A DNA stretch of 64,000 bases from Flavobacteriales bacterium UBA6051 (GCA_002427735.1 DIYP01000015.1:119993-183992); one strand, 5' to 3'. Positions 51,687 to 62,146 are shown, counted from the first letter of the stretch. Translations and numbers: made by a program. Notes: generated by a model not told the origin, from the letters alone.

Positions 51687-53315
51687 CTACATAGGAGCGA
51701 CCATGCTCATCATTTCTGCACAAATAATTGCTGCGATCGAGCCAATCCCATATCCCAAAACAGCCAAAAGAGCCCCTACGCTCGCAAGTGAAGGATGAAA
51801 TGCAGCCGCCACGACAGGAGCCGAAGCTGCTCCTCCAACATTTGCTTTTGAACCAACAGCTAAGAAGAAAAACGGTGCTTTAATCCATTTAGCCACTAAA
51901 AAGAGAATACCAACGTGAATCAGCATCCAAATGATTCCTACTACAATCAGTTGCGGTTCTTCCAGCGCCTTTCCTAAATCCATTTTCATTCCAATGGTTG
52001 CAACGAGGATATAAATGAAAATACTTCCGATTTTAGAAGCTCCTGCTCCTTCATACTTTCTAGCCTTTGTAGCAGCAAAAATCAATCCTCCAAGCGTTGT
52101 TAATACCACTAGCCAAAAGAACGAACTCGCAAAAGGTGATTCTTTCCCCCACATATCTTCGAAAATTGGAGCCAATGTATTCCCTACCAAATGTGATATT
52201 CCAACTACTCCGAAAGTCAGTCCTGCTATAACCATATAGTCCGTTAATGACGGATTTTTGGCATTTGTCTTCTGGTATTCGCTCATTTTAGCCTTCAAAT
52301 CATCAATTGCTGAAGTATCGGCTTTCAACCAACGATCGAATTTTTCCGCTCTGGCTGCTCCCCAAAGTAAGAAAATCATCCAAAGCTGTGCTACAACGAT
52401 ATCTACGGTAATCATCTTTCCATAGAGTGCTTGCTTGTATTCGTACAATTCATACATTGCTGTCTGGTTAGCACCTCCACCAATCCAGCTCCCAGCCAGT
52501 GTAGCAAAGCCACGCCATGTAGCCTCGGTTCCCGCACCTCCAACTACTGATGGGTCGATGAAAGTGTAAATCCAAATGGCCAGAGGCCCACCAATCACAA
52601 TTCCGAAAGTCGCCGTGAAGAACATGATGAGCGCCTTATTACCCAGATTAATAATTCCTTTGAAATCAATTCCGATGGTCATTAAAATCAGTGCAGCTGG
52701 TAAAAGATAATTCTTAGCCATTTTGTACAGTCCCGTGTAATCGTTAGAAATAATCCCCGCCATATCGAGAAGGGCTGGAATCAAATAACAAAGTAATAGT
52801 GCAGGAACTACTGTGTAAAAGCGTTTCCAAAACTTTGAATCTTTGTGTGCAGTATAAAATATTAGCGAAAGAACGATTGCCAGAATACCAAAAACAATGG
52901 TGTCTTTCACGAACATCGGACGGTCATAACGGTTTATCTGTACCACAAGCTCCTTTTTATGAGAGGCGCTTGTCTTCACCACTGTACTATCTGTATACAT
53001 GGTAATTTTCGCCAAAACCGAAGCGTCCAGATTTTCGAAATAGATCGGTTGGATTTTGTCTATTAACCTTCTTTCGTCTCCGACTTCGAGAACAATGGAA
53101 TCGATATGTGCATCTGAAGTGAGGTCGTAAGTACTAATGTCCACAAGAACGTTTGACTTTTTCTCAATCACCAGCTCTTCATCAGCACTTATGTTGACAT
53201 ATTCAATAGCACTAAAGTCTATTTTTTGCAATTGAGCGCTATCCAGTAAGTTATACTCTTGAGCGTTAACAGTTGAAAAAAGTCCAATAAAGATGAATAG
53301 TAGTAATCGTTTCAT
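51687..53315 (-). CDS. DUF819 family membrane protein with N-terminal periplasmic domain
   Basis: A 542-residue protein. Signal peptide (MKRLLLFIFIGLFSTVNAQ) and a 110-residue extracytoplasmic beta-rich region come first, then about ten transmembrane helices. The DUF819 marks are visible: AGSWIGGGANQTAMYELYEY near the middle and AVGSKANVGGAASAPVVAAA near the end. DUF819 proteins are predicted carriers with no proven substrate to my knowledge. The added N-terminal region is not part of the ordinary family. Not cotranscribed with the POT genes upstream because a hairpin terminator separates them. Confidence 0.82.
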   Translation of the reverse strand: MKRLLLFIFIGLFSTVNAQEYNLLDSAQLQKIDFSAIEYVNISADEELVIEKKSNVLVDISTYDLTSDAHIDSIVLEVGDERRLIDKIQPIYFENLDASVLAKITMYTDSTVVKTSASHKKELVVQINRYDRPMFVKDTIVFGILAIVLSLIFYTAHKDSKFWKRFYTVVPALLLCYLIPALLDMAGIISNDYTGLYKMAKNYLLPAALILMTIGIDFKGIINLGNKALIMFFTATFGIVIGGPLAIWIYTFIDPSVVGGAGTEATWRGFATLAGSWIGGGANQTAMYELYEYKQALYGKMITVDIVVAQLWMIFLLWGAARAEKFDRWLKADTSAIDDLKAKMSEYQKTNAKNPSLTDYMVIAGLTFGVVGISHLVGNTLAPIFEDMWGKESPFASSFFWLVVLTTLGGLIFAATKARKYEGAGASKIGSIFIYILVATIGMKMDLGKALEEPQLIVVGIIWMLIHVGILFLVAKWIKAPFFFLAVGSKANVGGAASAPVVAAAFHPSLASVGALLAVLGYGIGSIAAIICAEMMSMVAPM

Positions 53316-53331
53316 ACGTTCTTTTTAAAAG

Positions 53332-53359
53332 AAAAAGCAGCACAGATGTGCTGCTTTTT
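53332..53359 (-). terminator. Terminator of the POT operon
   Basis: AAAAAGCAGCAC, loop AGAT, GTGCTGCTTTTT: a 12-bp stem and a T-run, 18 bp past the stop of the second POT gene on the minus strand. It lies before the DUF819 start. Confidence 0.85.
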
Positions 53360-53376
53360 AATGAGATATGCGTTTG

Positions 53377-55545
53377 CTATTTTACTCCGTGCATTAACTT
53401 TTTCAACAATGGTCCGGCCGCAATTACAAGCACACCAGCCACAAGTGGCACTATTGTAAAAATTAGGAAGAATGTTGACATCGAATAATTCTCTGTAATA
53501 TTCTCAATCTGCCCACCAAGGACTGCCGCCAATTTATTTCCAATTGCAATGGCCAAATACCACATACCGAACATAAATGCAATCATTCTTGCAGGAACTA
53601 ATTTACTCACATAAGAGAGTCCCACAGGAGACAGACATAGTTCACCGAGTGTATGGAACAGGTATGCCAGTATCAACCATATCATACTTACTTTAACCCC
53701 CTCTACAAGACCATAAGATCCAAGAGCAAGTAATCCAAACCCTATGGCCATAATGATCAATCCAAGTCCGTATTTAACAGAAGCAGAAGGATTGTATTTA
53801 CTATCCCACCATTTAGATATTAAAGAGGCAAAGGCAATGATGAAGAATGAGTTCAAAATACTGAACCATGAAACGGTGATTTCAACCCAATCAGATTTAA
53901 CTTCTTTCACAGTTGCTAATACGATACCATTATCGCGGCCTAGCTCTTGAGCATATTTGCGTTTGTCTTCAACTTGTTTATCACTCAAGTATGCGAACTT
54001 ATCGCCTTCCTTATTCTTGGCAATCATGTTTACACTAGCCCCTTCCTTGATATCAACAAATGGTTCACCAACAATCACTTCTCTTTCAACGATAGGATTT
54101 TCAACAGCTGAAACATCTGTTTGTTCTGTAATGGCATTGTAAGTGTACATGAGCTCACCTTTGTCATTCACTTTGTGCTTACCGTTATCATCCAGAACAG
54201 CAATTTGTTCTGCCTGATAAGAAACGTTATACGCAGTAGTATTGAAATCTCTATAAAGCATCCATCCTGCTATCGCCCAAACACCGGCAAAGCAGACCAC
54301 CAAGACAAGGTTCGAACCGGGAATTTTTCTTCCTGTGCGCTTCGCCAATAAGAAGAGTACCCACGTAATGATTAAAAGCGGTACGATTGTCAAAAGTGCA
54401 TTAACGATATTGTAAATCGTAGCTGAATTACCAATCAGTTCACGCTGAACAGAATCTCTTGCAAAAATTACCAGTGAAGAAGCACCTTGTTCGAAAGACA
54501 TCCAAAAGAAGACAGTGAAAAAGGCGAATATAATAAAGGCAATCATTCGATCACGCGTCACTTTGCTGTAACGTGAAATTCTCGTCGCAACCAAATAAAT
54601 GAACAGTCCCAGACCCGTCAACACTCCTACATACTGTCCCGCAAAGTCTCCTACCTGAATTGCAGCAAACAAATCCACACCAGCTATGGACCTAAGCGGA
54701 TCATTGATCGCATATGCGAGCACAACAATTGAACAAATCCAGATCAATACTTTATCAATCATTGTAAAAGGATTCCGCTTATCTTCATCCGATTTACTAG
54801 CTTTTGGCGTCTCCTTAACACCAGCGTCGATTAAGTCATCTGTTTTTCCATCTGGTTCCTGAACACCTTCTACCTGATGAGGTTCAGCAGCTTGAGCTTT
54901 AGAAGGCACTCCACCAATATTCCCAAACAAAGGCTTAGCCAACCAAAACTGAAGTGTTCCCAACAACATGAAGACACCCGCTAAACCAAAGCCGTAAGAC
55001 CATCCTACTTTTTCTGCCAGATACCCACATAACATCATTCCGAAAAATGCACCAGCGTTCACCCCCATATAGAAAATCGTATAAGCGCCATCTTTCTTTT
55101 CTGGAAGATCCTTATACATTTCTGAAATAATAGACGTCATGGTTGGCTTAAAGAAACCAGTACCGATAACAAGTAAACCAAGACCAATGTACAGTGATGC
55201 TTCCGTTTCAAGCGCCATCGAAGCGTGTCCAAGTGTCATGATTATGGCTCCGATAACCACTGCCCAACGATATCCCGTTATCTTATCAGCAATAATACCT
55301 CCAACAATAGGTGTGATGTACAATAACATTGCATACGTTCCAAACAATGCTCCCGCATTTTCAGCTGACCATTCCCAACCAGGGTTATAGCCAATCAATG
55401 CCATTGTCAGGAAGTTTACCAAAAGTACTCTCATCCCATAGAATGAGAAACGCTCCCACATCTCTGTGAAGAACAGAACAAAAAGACCAGCTGGATGGCC
55501 TAAAACCTTTGATTGAAAAAACTCACTTTTCGCTTCTGCGCTCAT
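53377..55545 (-). CDS. POT/PTR2 family proton-coupled peptide transporter (second of tandem pair)
   Basis: A 722-residue inner-membrane transporter for di- and tripeptides. Family marks: FFTEMWERFSFYGMRVLL, VGGIIADKITGYRWAVVIGA, and FYMGVNAGAFFGMMLCGYLA (the FYxxxNxG motif). About 14 helices. It is much longer than the usual 450-550 residues: a charged cytoplasmic-type stretch of about 45 residues lies near 220-265 and an extra soluble segment of about 110 residues (roughly 430-540, from YRDFNTTAYNVSYQ) sits between two helices, probably extracytoplasmic. It follows the other POT gene by 30 bp. Substrate by family only. Confidence 0.9.
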   Translation of the reverse strand: MSAEAKSEFFQSKVLGHPAGLFVLFFTEMWERFSFYGMRVLLVNFLTMALIGYNPGWEWSAENAGALFGTYAMLLYITPIVGGIIADKITGYRWAVVIGAIIMTLGHASMALETEASLYIGLGLLVIGTGFFKPTMTSIISEMYKDLPEKKDGAYTIFYMGVNAGAFFGMMLCGYLAEKVGWSYGFGLAGVFMLLGTLQFWLAKPLFGNIGGVPSKAQAAEPHQVEGVQEPDGKTDDLIDAGVKETPKASKSDEDKRNPFTMIDKVLIWICSIVVLAYAINDPLRSIAGVDLFAAIQVGDFAGQYVGVLTGLGLFIYLVATRISRYSKVTRDRMIAFIIFAFFTVFFWMSFEQGASSLVIFARDSVQRELIGNSATIYNIVNALLTIVPLLIITWVLFLLAKRTGRKIPGSNLVLVVCFAGVWAIAGWMLYRDFNTTAYNVSYQAEQIAVLDDNGKHKVNDKGELMYTYNAITEQTDVSAVENPIVEREVIVGEPFVDIKEGASVNMIAKNKEGDKFAYLSDKQVEDKRKYAQELGRDNGIVLATVKEVKSDWVEITVSWFSILNSFFIIAFASLISKWWDSKYNPSASVKYGLGLIIMAIGFGLLALGSYGLVEGVKVSMIWLILAYLFHTLGELCLSPVGLSYVSKLVPARMIAFMFGMWYLAIAIGNKLAAVLGGQIENITENYSMSTFFLIFTIVPLVAGVLVIAAGPLLKKLMHGVK

Positions 55546-55575
55546 ACTTTCTAAGATTCGATTTTATATTCTGGT

Positions 55576-57324
55576 TTAATTATCTGCTAACTCAAAGCCC
55601 TCAACTTCCTCGTTAACCGTTCCTTCATTGTCTTCAGCTCCATGTGTTAATTTCTTCAGCTTCTTTAGAAGCAAAATTACCAACAGACCAAACACAAGTG
55701 TCAAAAGGAAAATAAACATGAAGATTTTGTATTCTTTTTCATTTTGAACCTCTTCAATAATAAATTTACCTCCATAGTTCTTTCCGTCGCCAAGGTTTTC
55801 TTTTACCTTCTTTGCTTCCCCGTCTTTTTCAAACTTAAAGGTAGCGTGACAAGGGTTCTTTTCAGTTGCGTTTCGTTCTTTTAGTTCCTTCTTAACTTCA
55901 GCCAGTTTCTCAGGTTTATCCAATTCGAACAATTGGTCAACAGGTTGAGTATTATCGTATCCAATAGCGACTAACTCACCATCTTCCAGGTAAATTGTTG
56001 AACGAATAGCAAAACTATTATCCTGAGCTACCAATGTATCTGCTCTGTTAAAAGGTTCCAACTCCGACTGATCAGCTACAAATGAAATTTCTATTGGTTC
56101 TGATTGAGATGCTTCACCAATCGATCCTGCCAGCTTGTTTCCGAAACCAGTTGCAGCAAAATAAACCCCCATCATGATGGACGCATATTTCAAAGGAGCA
56201 AGCTTTGTAATAAACGAAAGAGCTGTAGGCGATGCACACAATTCACCAATGGTATGAAGTAAATAAGCACCTGTCAACCACCAAAAGCTAGCAGTTCCAA
56301 ACTCCATTGCTCCTGCTTGAGAAGAAGCTCCAACCATTAGTAAGAACCCTAGCCCCATGATAATCGTACCGATCCCCATTTTGAGAAGCGTAGATGTTTC
56401 TTTTCCTTTTAGTTTTCTTCTCGCCCAGAATCCAGCGACGATCGTTCCAAAAATGATTATGAAGGCAGCATTAAACGACTGAAACCACGTAGCAGGCATT
56501 TCCCATCCAAAGATTACCCGATCAATCTTTTCATTTGCATAAATATTTAGCAGACCTCCAGCTTGCTCAAAAGCCCCCCAGAAAACGATAATAATAAGGA
56601 ATGAAATAAGTAGAACAATCGTTCTATCCTTTTCAATTTTGGTCAACGGCTTTTTCATCGCTGCCTTCTCTTCTTCGTTAGTAGAGTTTCCCAGGAAGTT
56701 TCCAACGTTCTCAAGATATTTCTGTCCCCTTACATACACAAGAAGTCCGAATAACATTCCGATCCCCGCTAGTCCAAATCCGTAATGCCATCCATACACC
56801 TCTCCAACATACCCTACTATCAATGCAGATAAAAACGCTCCAATGTTAATCCCGATATAAAAAATGGTAAACCCTTTATCTCTGCGTAAATCTCCCGGTT
56901 TGTAAAGGCCACCGACCATTGTCGAGATATTGGGTTTTAACATTCCAACACCGAAAATAATCAATGCCAACCCCGAGTAAAACGCCCAAATTTGTTCAAT
57001 CGCCAAAATACCGTGTCCGGCTACCAAAATAATTGCTCCGTAGAGTACCGATTTCTTCTGTCCTAAAAACTTGTCGGCTATTATACCCCCTGGAATGGAC
57101 ATCACATATACGAGCATTGTATACCATCCGTATAATTCTAGAGCACTTGCCTTTGTCCAGCCTAAACCTCCATCTCCAACTGTAGAAGAAATATAAAGCA
57201 CAAGAAGCGCACGCATTCCATAATACGAAAACCGCTCCCACATTTCTGTGAAGAACAGAACGTAAAGTCCCATTGGATGACCGAACAAAGTCCTCTCGGA
57301 TGCCATATTTGTACCTGCGCTCAT
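55576..57324 (-). CDS. POT/PTR2 family proton-coupled peptide transporter (first of tandem pair)
   Basis: A 582-residue paralogue of the next gene. I chose ATG 57324 (MSAGTNMASERTLFGHPMGL), which parallels the paralogue's N-terminus; an upstream in-frame start would add 17 unrelated residues. Marks: FFTEMWERFSYYGMRALL, PGGIIADKFLGQKKSVLYGA, FYIGINIGAFLSALIVGYVG. A segment of about 130 soluble residues is inserted between the last two helices (from QSEPIEISFVADQSE to NEKEYKIFMFIF), at a different place from the insertion in the paralogue. Together with the M1 aminopeptidase divergent from it, this points to peptide uptake. Confidence 0.9.
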   Translation of the reverse strand: MSAGTNMASERTLFGHPMGLYVLFFTEMWERFSYYGMRALLVLYISSTVGDGGLGWTKASALELYGWYTMLVYVMSIPGGIIADKFLGQKKSVLYGAIILVAGHGILAIEQIWAFYSGLALIIFGVGMLKPNISTMVGGLYKPGDLRRDKGFTIFYIGINIGAFLSALIVGYVGEVYGWHYGFGLAGIGMLFGLLVYVRGQKYLENVGNFLGNSTNEEEKAAMKKPLTKIEKDRTIVLLISFLIIIVFWGAFEQAGGLLNIYANEKIDRVIFGWEMPATWFQSFNAAFIIIFGTIVAGFWARRKLKGKETSTLLKMGIGTIIMGLGFLLMVGASSQAGAMEFGTASFWWLTGAYLLHTIGELCASPTALSFITKLAPLKYASIMMGVYFAATGFGNKLAGSIGEASQSEPIEISFVADQSELEPFNRADTLVAQDNSFAIRSTIYLEDGELVAIGYDNTQPVDQLFELDKPEKLAEVKKELKERNATEKNPCHATFKFEKDGEAKKVKENLGDGKNYGGKFIIEEVQNEKEYKIFMFIFLLTLVFGLLVILLLKKLKKLTHGAEDNEGTVNEEVEGFELADN

Positions 57325-57487
57325 AAAAAAATATTTGGTGCGTGAATGTAAGAAAAAATTGCCAGAGTACACCAAAATATCGACGAATACAAGAAAGGGC
57401 TAGACGAATGAAAAAAGCTGTAACCAAAGCGACTCTCGGCCGTACAAATTATCGGAAACTATGAATAAAAAATAGCTCGGAAACAGC

Positions 57488-57495
57488 TATCTTTG
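57488..57495 (+). promoter_or_regulatory. -7 box of the M1 aminopeptidase gene
   Basis: TATCTTTG, the exact Bacteroidota -7 consensus, lies 21 bp before the ATG at 57517. An inverted repeat ATAGCT/AGCTAT (57472-57477 and 57485-57490) overlaps it and could be an operator. No TTG sits at the expected -33 position. Confidence 0.55.
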
Positions 57496-57516
57496 TATTG
57501 ATTCTCAGAAAGAACT

Positions 57517-59418
57517 ATGAATACACTCAAACTCCTTATTCTCTTGAGTGCGTGCTTTTTAGTCTCTTGCGCGCCAATCAACAATAATGATCAGGCGAAC
57601 AATTTAGGCGACAATGTCATGCATCATGACGCACACACTTACTCGAACGTTGAAGAGATCAGAACGGATCATTTACACCTTGAACTTGAAGTCAATTTTG
57701 AAAACAATACGGTATATGGAGTTGCTCGTCACGAAATGGGAGAGCACAATACTGACACGGCTATTTTTGACATCAAAGAATTGGAGATCAAAAAAGTTAC
57801 TCTTGGTAAAGGAAAGGAGGAATCAACTGATTTTGTAATCGGGAATAATAATGAGTTGCTTGGACAATCGCTCAAAGTAAAGATTAAACCGGATACAAAG
57901 TACATTAACATATATTATCAGACAACGGACAAAACGGAAGCCCTCGATTGGCTGGAACCAGAGCTCACTGCTGGAAAAAAACATCCATACATGTATACCC
58001 AAGGGCAAGCGATTCTTACTCGCTCGTGGATACCACTTCAAGATACTCCAATGAACAGAATCACGTATTCAGCAGACGTAAAAGTCCCGAGTGATCTTAT
58101 CGCTGTAATGAGTGCAAGCAACCCTAAGAAAAAGAACAATACTGGTGAGTACCACTTTGAGATGAAGCAGAAAATACCTGCTTACCTTATCGCATTGGCT
58201 GTTGGAGATATGACCTATACACCGTTTAGTGATAATTGTGGTGTTTATTCTGAACCTGAATTGGCAGATGCTTGCGCATATGAGTTTGTTGACCTACCTA
58301 AAATGATTGAAACTGCGGAAAACATGTATGGGGAATACCGCTGGGACCAGTACGATATCGTTATGCTCCCCTATTCATTTCCTTTTGGTGGAATGGAAAA
58401 CCCACGCTTGACATTTGCGAACCCTACTATTCTTGCCGGCGACCGAAGCATGGTATCTGTTATCGCCCATGAACTTGCGCATTCGTGGTCAGGAAACCTT
58501 GTTACGAACGCTACCTGGAACGACTTCTGGTTGAACGAAGGTTTTACCGTATACTTTGAGAATAGAATCATGGAAGAAATCTATGGTAAAGAAACTGCAG
58601 ATATTCTTGCTATCATAGAGTATCAGGATTTAGAGGTTGCTCTAGAGGATATTGAAAATGGTGATCACCCTGAAGACACGCAATTAAAATTACAGTTGGA
58701 TCATCGCAACCCCGATGATGGAATGACAGATATTGCTTATGTGAAAGGTGCTTTCTTTTTGCGCACACTTGAGCATTTAGTTGGACGGGATAAGTTTGAT
58801 GCATTTTTGACTTCCTATTTCGATGAACACGCATTTGAAACGATCACAACAGAGGACTTTGTAAAATACCTGGACTCGCACCTGTTAGAACCTAACAATA
58901 TTGCGTTCGATGCCAATGAATGGATCTACCAACCGGGAGTTCCTGATAACTGCATTAAGATTTCGTCAAAACGATTGGACAACATGAAAACCGTTGCTCA
59001 GGCATTGAACAATGGTGAAGATGTTTTCAACAATGCGTTGAAAGATGTAGAAAGAGGCGACTATATTACACAGGAATGGATGACCTTTATTCGATCGCTG
59101 AGCAACTCTACTTCTCCTGAACAGATGAAAAAAATCGACGAACAATTGAAGTTTTCGTCGGAGGCCAATCCTGCTATCAAGTCAGCCTGGTTTCAGCTGG
59201 CTATTCAAACTGGCTATCAAGATATTCGCCCGGAAATGCAGGCTTATCTTAATCTAGTTGGACGCAGATGGTATATTGAAGGCATTTATCAAGAGCTGAG
59301 AGATTCAAAACATCAAGGGGATCTTGTATGGGCAAAAGAAGTGTTTGCAGGTGCTCAAAAGAACTATCACTTTGTTTCAAAGTCAACCATTGAAGATGTT
59401 CTCTACAGCGAAAATTAA
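57517..59418 (+). CDS. M1 family zinc aminopeptidase, lipoprotein
   Basis: A 633-residue aminopeptidase of the leukotriene-A4-hydrolase-like M1 branch. Lipoprotein signal with lipobox LVSC near residue 19. The exopeptidase motif GGMEN precedes the zinc site HELAH (His318, Glu319, His322) with third ligand Glu341 in WLNEGF; spacing HExxH-18-E is exact. The C-terminal third is helical, as in LTA4H-type enzymes. It would trim N-terminal residues from peptides outside the inner membrane, feeding the divergent POT transporters. Length is normal for this branch. Confidence 0.92.
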   Translation: MNTLKLLILLSACFLVSCAPINNNDQANNLGDNVMHHDAHTYSNVEEIRTDHLHLELEVNFENNTVYGVARHEMGEHNTDTAIFDIKELEIKKVTLGKGKEESTDFVIGNNNELLGQSLKVKIKPDTKYINIYYQTTDKTEALDWLEPELTAGKKHPYMYTQGQAILTRSWIPLQDTPMNRITYSADVKVPSDLIAVMSASNPKKKNNTGEYHFEMKQKIPAYLIALAVGDMTYTPFSDNCGVYSEPELADACAYEFVDLPKMIETAENMYGEYRWDQYDIVMLPYSFPFGGMENPRLTFANPTILAGDRSMVSVIAHELAHSWSGNLVTNATWNDFWLNEGFTVYFENRIMEEIYGKETADILAIIEYQDLEVALEDIENGDHPEDTQLKLQLDHRNPDDGMTDIAYVKGAFFLRTLEHLVGRDKFDAFLTSYFDEHAFETITTEDFVKYLDSHLLEPNNIAFDANEWIYQPGVPDNCIKISSKRLDNMKTVAQALNNGEDVFNNALKDVERGDYITQEWMTFIRSLSNSTSPEQMKKIDEQLKFSSEANPAIKSAWFQLAIQTGYQDIRPEMQAYLNLVGRRWYIEGIYQELRDSKHQGDLVWAKEVFAGAQKNYHFVSKSTIEDVLYSEN

Positions 59419-59437
59419 GATTAAAATATAATGCACT

Positions 59438-59473
59438 AAAAAAGGCACTCCCATTATGTGGAGTGCCTTTTTT
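59438..59473. terminator. Bidirectional terminator between the aminopeptidase and valS
   Basis: AAAAAAGGCACTCC, 8-base loop, GGAGTGCCTTTTTT: a 14-bp stem with A-run and T-run on either side. It lies 19 bp past the aminopeptidase stop and 23 bp from the convergent valS stop, so it serves both. Confidence 0.9.
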
Positions 59474-59496
59474 ATTATTGGTTGATTGGTTTACAA

Positions 59497-62127
59497 TTAA
59501 TTGAGCGATGCGATCTTCTCTTCAAGAATTGCGATTTTGCTTAAAGCATCCGATTCTTTTTTACGCTCCATTGCTACAACTTGTTCAGGTGCACCGGCAA
59601 CAAATTTTTCGTTTTGAAGCTTTTTCTGAACACTCTTCAAAAAGCCTTTGGCGTAATTCAATTCCTCCGAAAGCTTTTCTTTTTCTGCTTCTACATCAAT
59701 GGCATCTCCAAAAGGAACGAAATACTCATTACCATCTACAATAAATGAATTAGAATTCGCAACAGCATCGTCTACATAATCCAATGAAGAAAGGTTTTCC
59801 ATCTTTACAATAACCGAATCAAAGGATTGATCGATATTTTTATTTGCTTTTACGAAAAGCTCCATCTTCACCTTATTCGCGATGTTATTCTTCTTTCTGA
59901 TATTTCGAATATTCACGATTACCTCCTGCGCAACATCAAAACTTTTGAGTACCGCTTCATCAGCCTTTCGATATTCAGGCCATTGCCCAATAATAATATC
60001 TTCACCTTCCCCGCGTTCACGAATTCGGTGCCATAAATCCTCTGCAATAAATGGCGTAAATGGTTGCAACAACTTTAGAATATCTTCAAAGAAAGACTTT
60101 GTCACTTCTAGTGTTTTGACATCAATTGGATGCTGATAACCCGGTTTAATCATTTCGAGGTACCATGCGCAGAAATCATCCCAAACAAGTTTGTAAGTCG
60201 CCATTAACGCTTCCGAGATCTTAAACTTATCAAAGAGGTCGTTAATCTTCGCCAGCTCAGTATTAAACTTCGCAATATACCAGGCGATTGCTTGCTTCGA
60301 TGATTCCGGTTGAGGAAGATCTTCCTGCACCGACCACGAGTTCACTAAGCGGAAAGCGTTCCAAATTTTGTTCGTAAAATTACGTCCCTGCTCACATTGA
60401 GAGCTGTCAAACGGTAAATCATTCCCGGCAGGTGAAGAGATCAAAATCCCCACTCGTACACCGTCGGCCCCATATTTCGTAATTAACTCAATTGGATCGG
60501 GAGAATTTCCTAAAGATTTAGACATCTTTCTACCTAGCTTGTCACGAACAATTCCAGTGTAATAAACATTTTTGAAAGGTAATTCATCCAGATATTCATA
60601 ACCGGCAATGATCATTCTTGCTACCCAGAAAAACATAATCTCAGGTGCTGTCACCAAATCATTTGTGGGATAGTAATACTTAATCTCATCATTCCCAGGA
60701 TCCGTCAAGCCATTAAATACTGAAATTGGCCACAACCAGCTTGAGAACCAAGTATCCAATACATCCTCGTCTTGCCTTAAATCATCAGGTGAAAAGGTCT
60801 TCCCAGCCTTCTCACTAGCAAGCTTAAGTGCTTCTTCCTGTGTTTTAGCTACGACATAGTTCTCATTCCCTTCACCATAATACCATGCCGGAATACGATG
60901 TCCCCACCACAACTGACGAGAAATACACCAATCCTTCACGTTTTCCATCCAGTGGCGATACGTATTCTCAAATTTCTTTGGATGAAACGCGATATTACCA
61001 TTCATCACATTCTCCAAAGCTGGAGCTGACAGCTCTTTCATATCTACGAACCATTGCAGTGATAACTTCGGTTCAATTACCGCGTTTGTTCGTTCTGAAT
61101 AACCAACTTTATTGATGTGATCTTCTGTTTCAATTAAGTACCCTTTTTCGTCAAGTTCTTTCTCAATGGCTTTTCGCACATCGAAACGATCCATGCCGTC
61201 ATAGTGCATCCCATATTCATTCAATGTACCATTATCGTTCAGGATATCGATAGTCTCCAGATTATGCTTCTTGCCCAATTCATAATCATTCGTATCGTGC
61301 GCAGGTGTCACTTTCAGACAACCCGTTCCGAAATCCATATCGACATAATCATCAAAAATGATCGGGATACGTCGACCACAAATAGGGACAATAGCTTCTT
61401 TGCCCTTCAGATTAGCATAACGCACATCATTTGGATTAACACAAATCGCGGAATCTCCGAGAATAGTTTCAGGACGCGTCGTTGCTATTGTCAACCATTG
61501 ATCATCCGAATCGGCAATTTTGTAACGAATGTGAAATAGCTTCGAATTTACTTCCTTATGCAATACTTCTTCATCTGAAAGTGCCGTTAACGCCTCAGGA
61601 TCCCAGTTGACCATGCGAACTCCGCGATAAATCTTTCCTTTTGAATATAAATCAATAAAAACATCAATTACCGATTCAGAGTACTCAGGATCCATGGTAA
61701 AGCCTGTTCGTTCCCAATCACAGGAAGCCCCTAGCTTTTTCAATTGTTCAAGAATAATTCCTCCATGTTTTTCCTTCCATTCAAAAGCATGTCCTAAAAA
61801 TTCATCACGCGTTAAGTCAGACTTCTTGATATTCTCCTGACGTAACTTCTGCACAACTTTTGCTTCTGTTGCAATCGACGCGTGATCTGTTCCAGGTACC
61901 CAACATACATTTTTACCATGCATTCGAGCACGTCTTACCAATACATCTTGAATTGTATTGTTCAACATGTGTCCCATATGCAAGACGCCCGTCACATTCG
62001 GCGGTGGAATGACGACAGTATACGCTTCTCTTTCGTCTGGTTCAGAATGAAAATATCCTTTCTCCATCCAATGCGAATACCACTTTTCTTCCGCCTTTTG
62101 AGGCTCATACGTTTTTGGGATTTCCAT
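59497..62127 (-). CDS. valS: Valine--tRNA ligase
   Basis: An 876-residue class I aminoacyl-tRNA synthetase that charges tRNA-Val. The opening EKWYSHWMEKGYF, then PPPNVTGVLHMGH with the HIGH-type site HMGH (50-53), the editing-domain segment TTRPETILGD, WCISRQLWWGHRIPAWY, and the KMSKS loop (534-538) in RKMSKSLGNSPDP all match ValRS. The C-terminal coiled-coil arm (KEKLSEELNYAKGFLKSVQK) is present. Length is within the usual range. Essential housekeeping gene. Confidence 0.97.
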   Translation of the reverse strand: MEIPKTYEPQKAEEKWYSHWMEKGYFHSEPDEREAYTVVIPPPNVTGVLHMGHMLNNTIQDVLVRRARMHGKNVCWVPGTDHASIATEAKVVQKLRQENIKKSDLTRDEFLGHAFEWKEKHGGIILEQLKKLGASCDWERTGFTMDPEYSESVIDVFIDLYSKGKIYRGVRMVNWDPEALTALSDEEVLHKEVNSKLFHIRYKIADSDDQWLTIATTRPETILGDSAICVNPNDVRYANLKGKEAIVPICGRRIPIIFDDYVDMDFGTGCLKVTPAHDTNDYELGKKHNLETIDILNDNGTLNEYGMHYDGMDRFDVRKAIEKELDEKGYLIETEDHINKVGYSERTNAVIEPKLSLQWFVDMKELSAPALENVMNGNIAFHPKKFENTYRHWMENVKDWCISRQLWWGHRIPAWYYGEGNENYVVAKTQEEALKLASEKAGKTFSPDDLRQDEDVLDTWFSSWLWPISVFNGLTDPGNDEIKYYYPTNDLVTAPEIMFFWVARMIIAGYEYLDELPFKNVYYTGIVRDKLGRKMSKSLGNSPDPIELITKYGADGVRVGILISSPAGNDLPFDSSQCEQGRNFTNKIWNAFRLVNSWSVQEDLPQPESSKQAIAWYIAKFNTELAKINDLFDKFKISEALMATYKLVWDDFCAWYLEMIKPGYQHPIDVKTLEVTKSFFEDILKLLQPFTPFIAEDLWHRIRERGEGEDIIIGQWPEYRKADEAVLKSFDVAQEVIVNIRNIRKKNNIANKVKMELFVKANKNIDQSFDSVIVKMENLSSLDYVDDAVANSNSFIVDGNEYFVPFGDAIDVEAEKEKLSEELNYAKGFLKSVQKKLQNEKFVAGAPEQVVAMERKKESDALSKIAILEEKIASLN

Positions 62128-62146
62128 GTTAAAATAATTTAAGACG

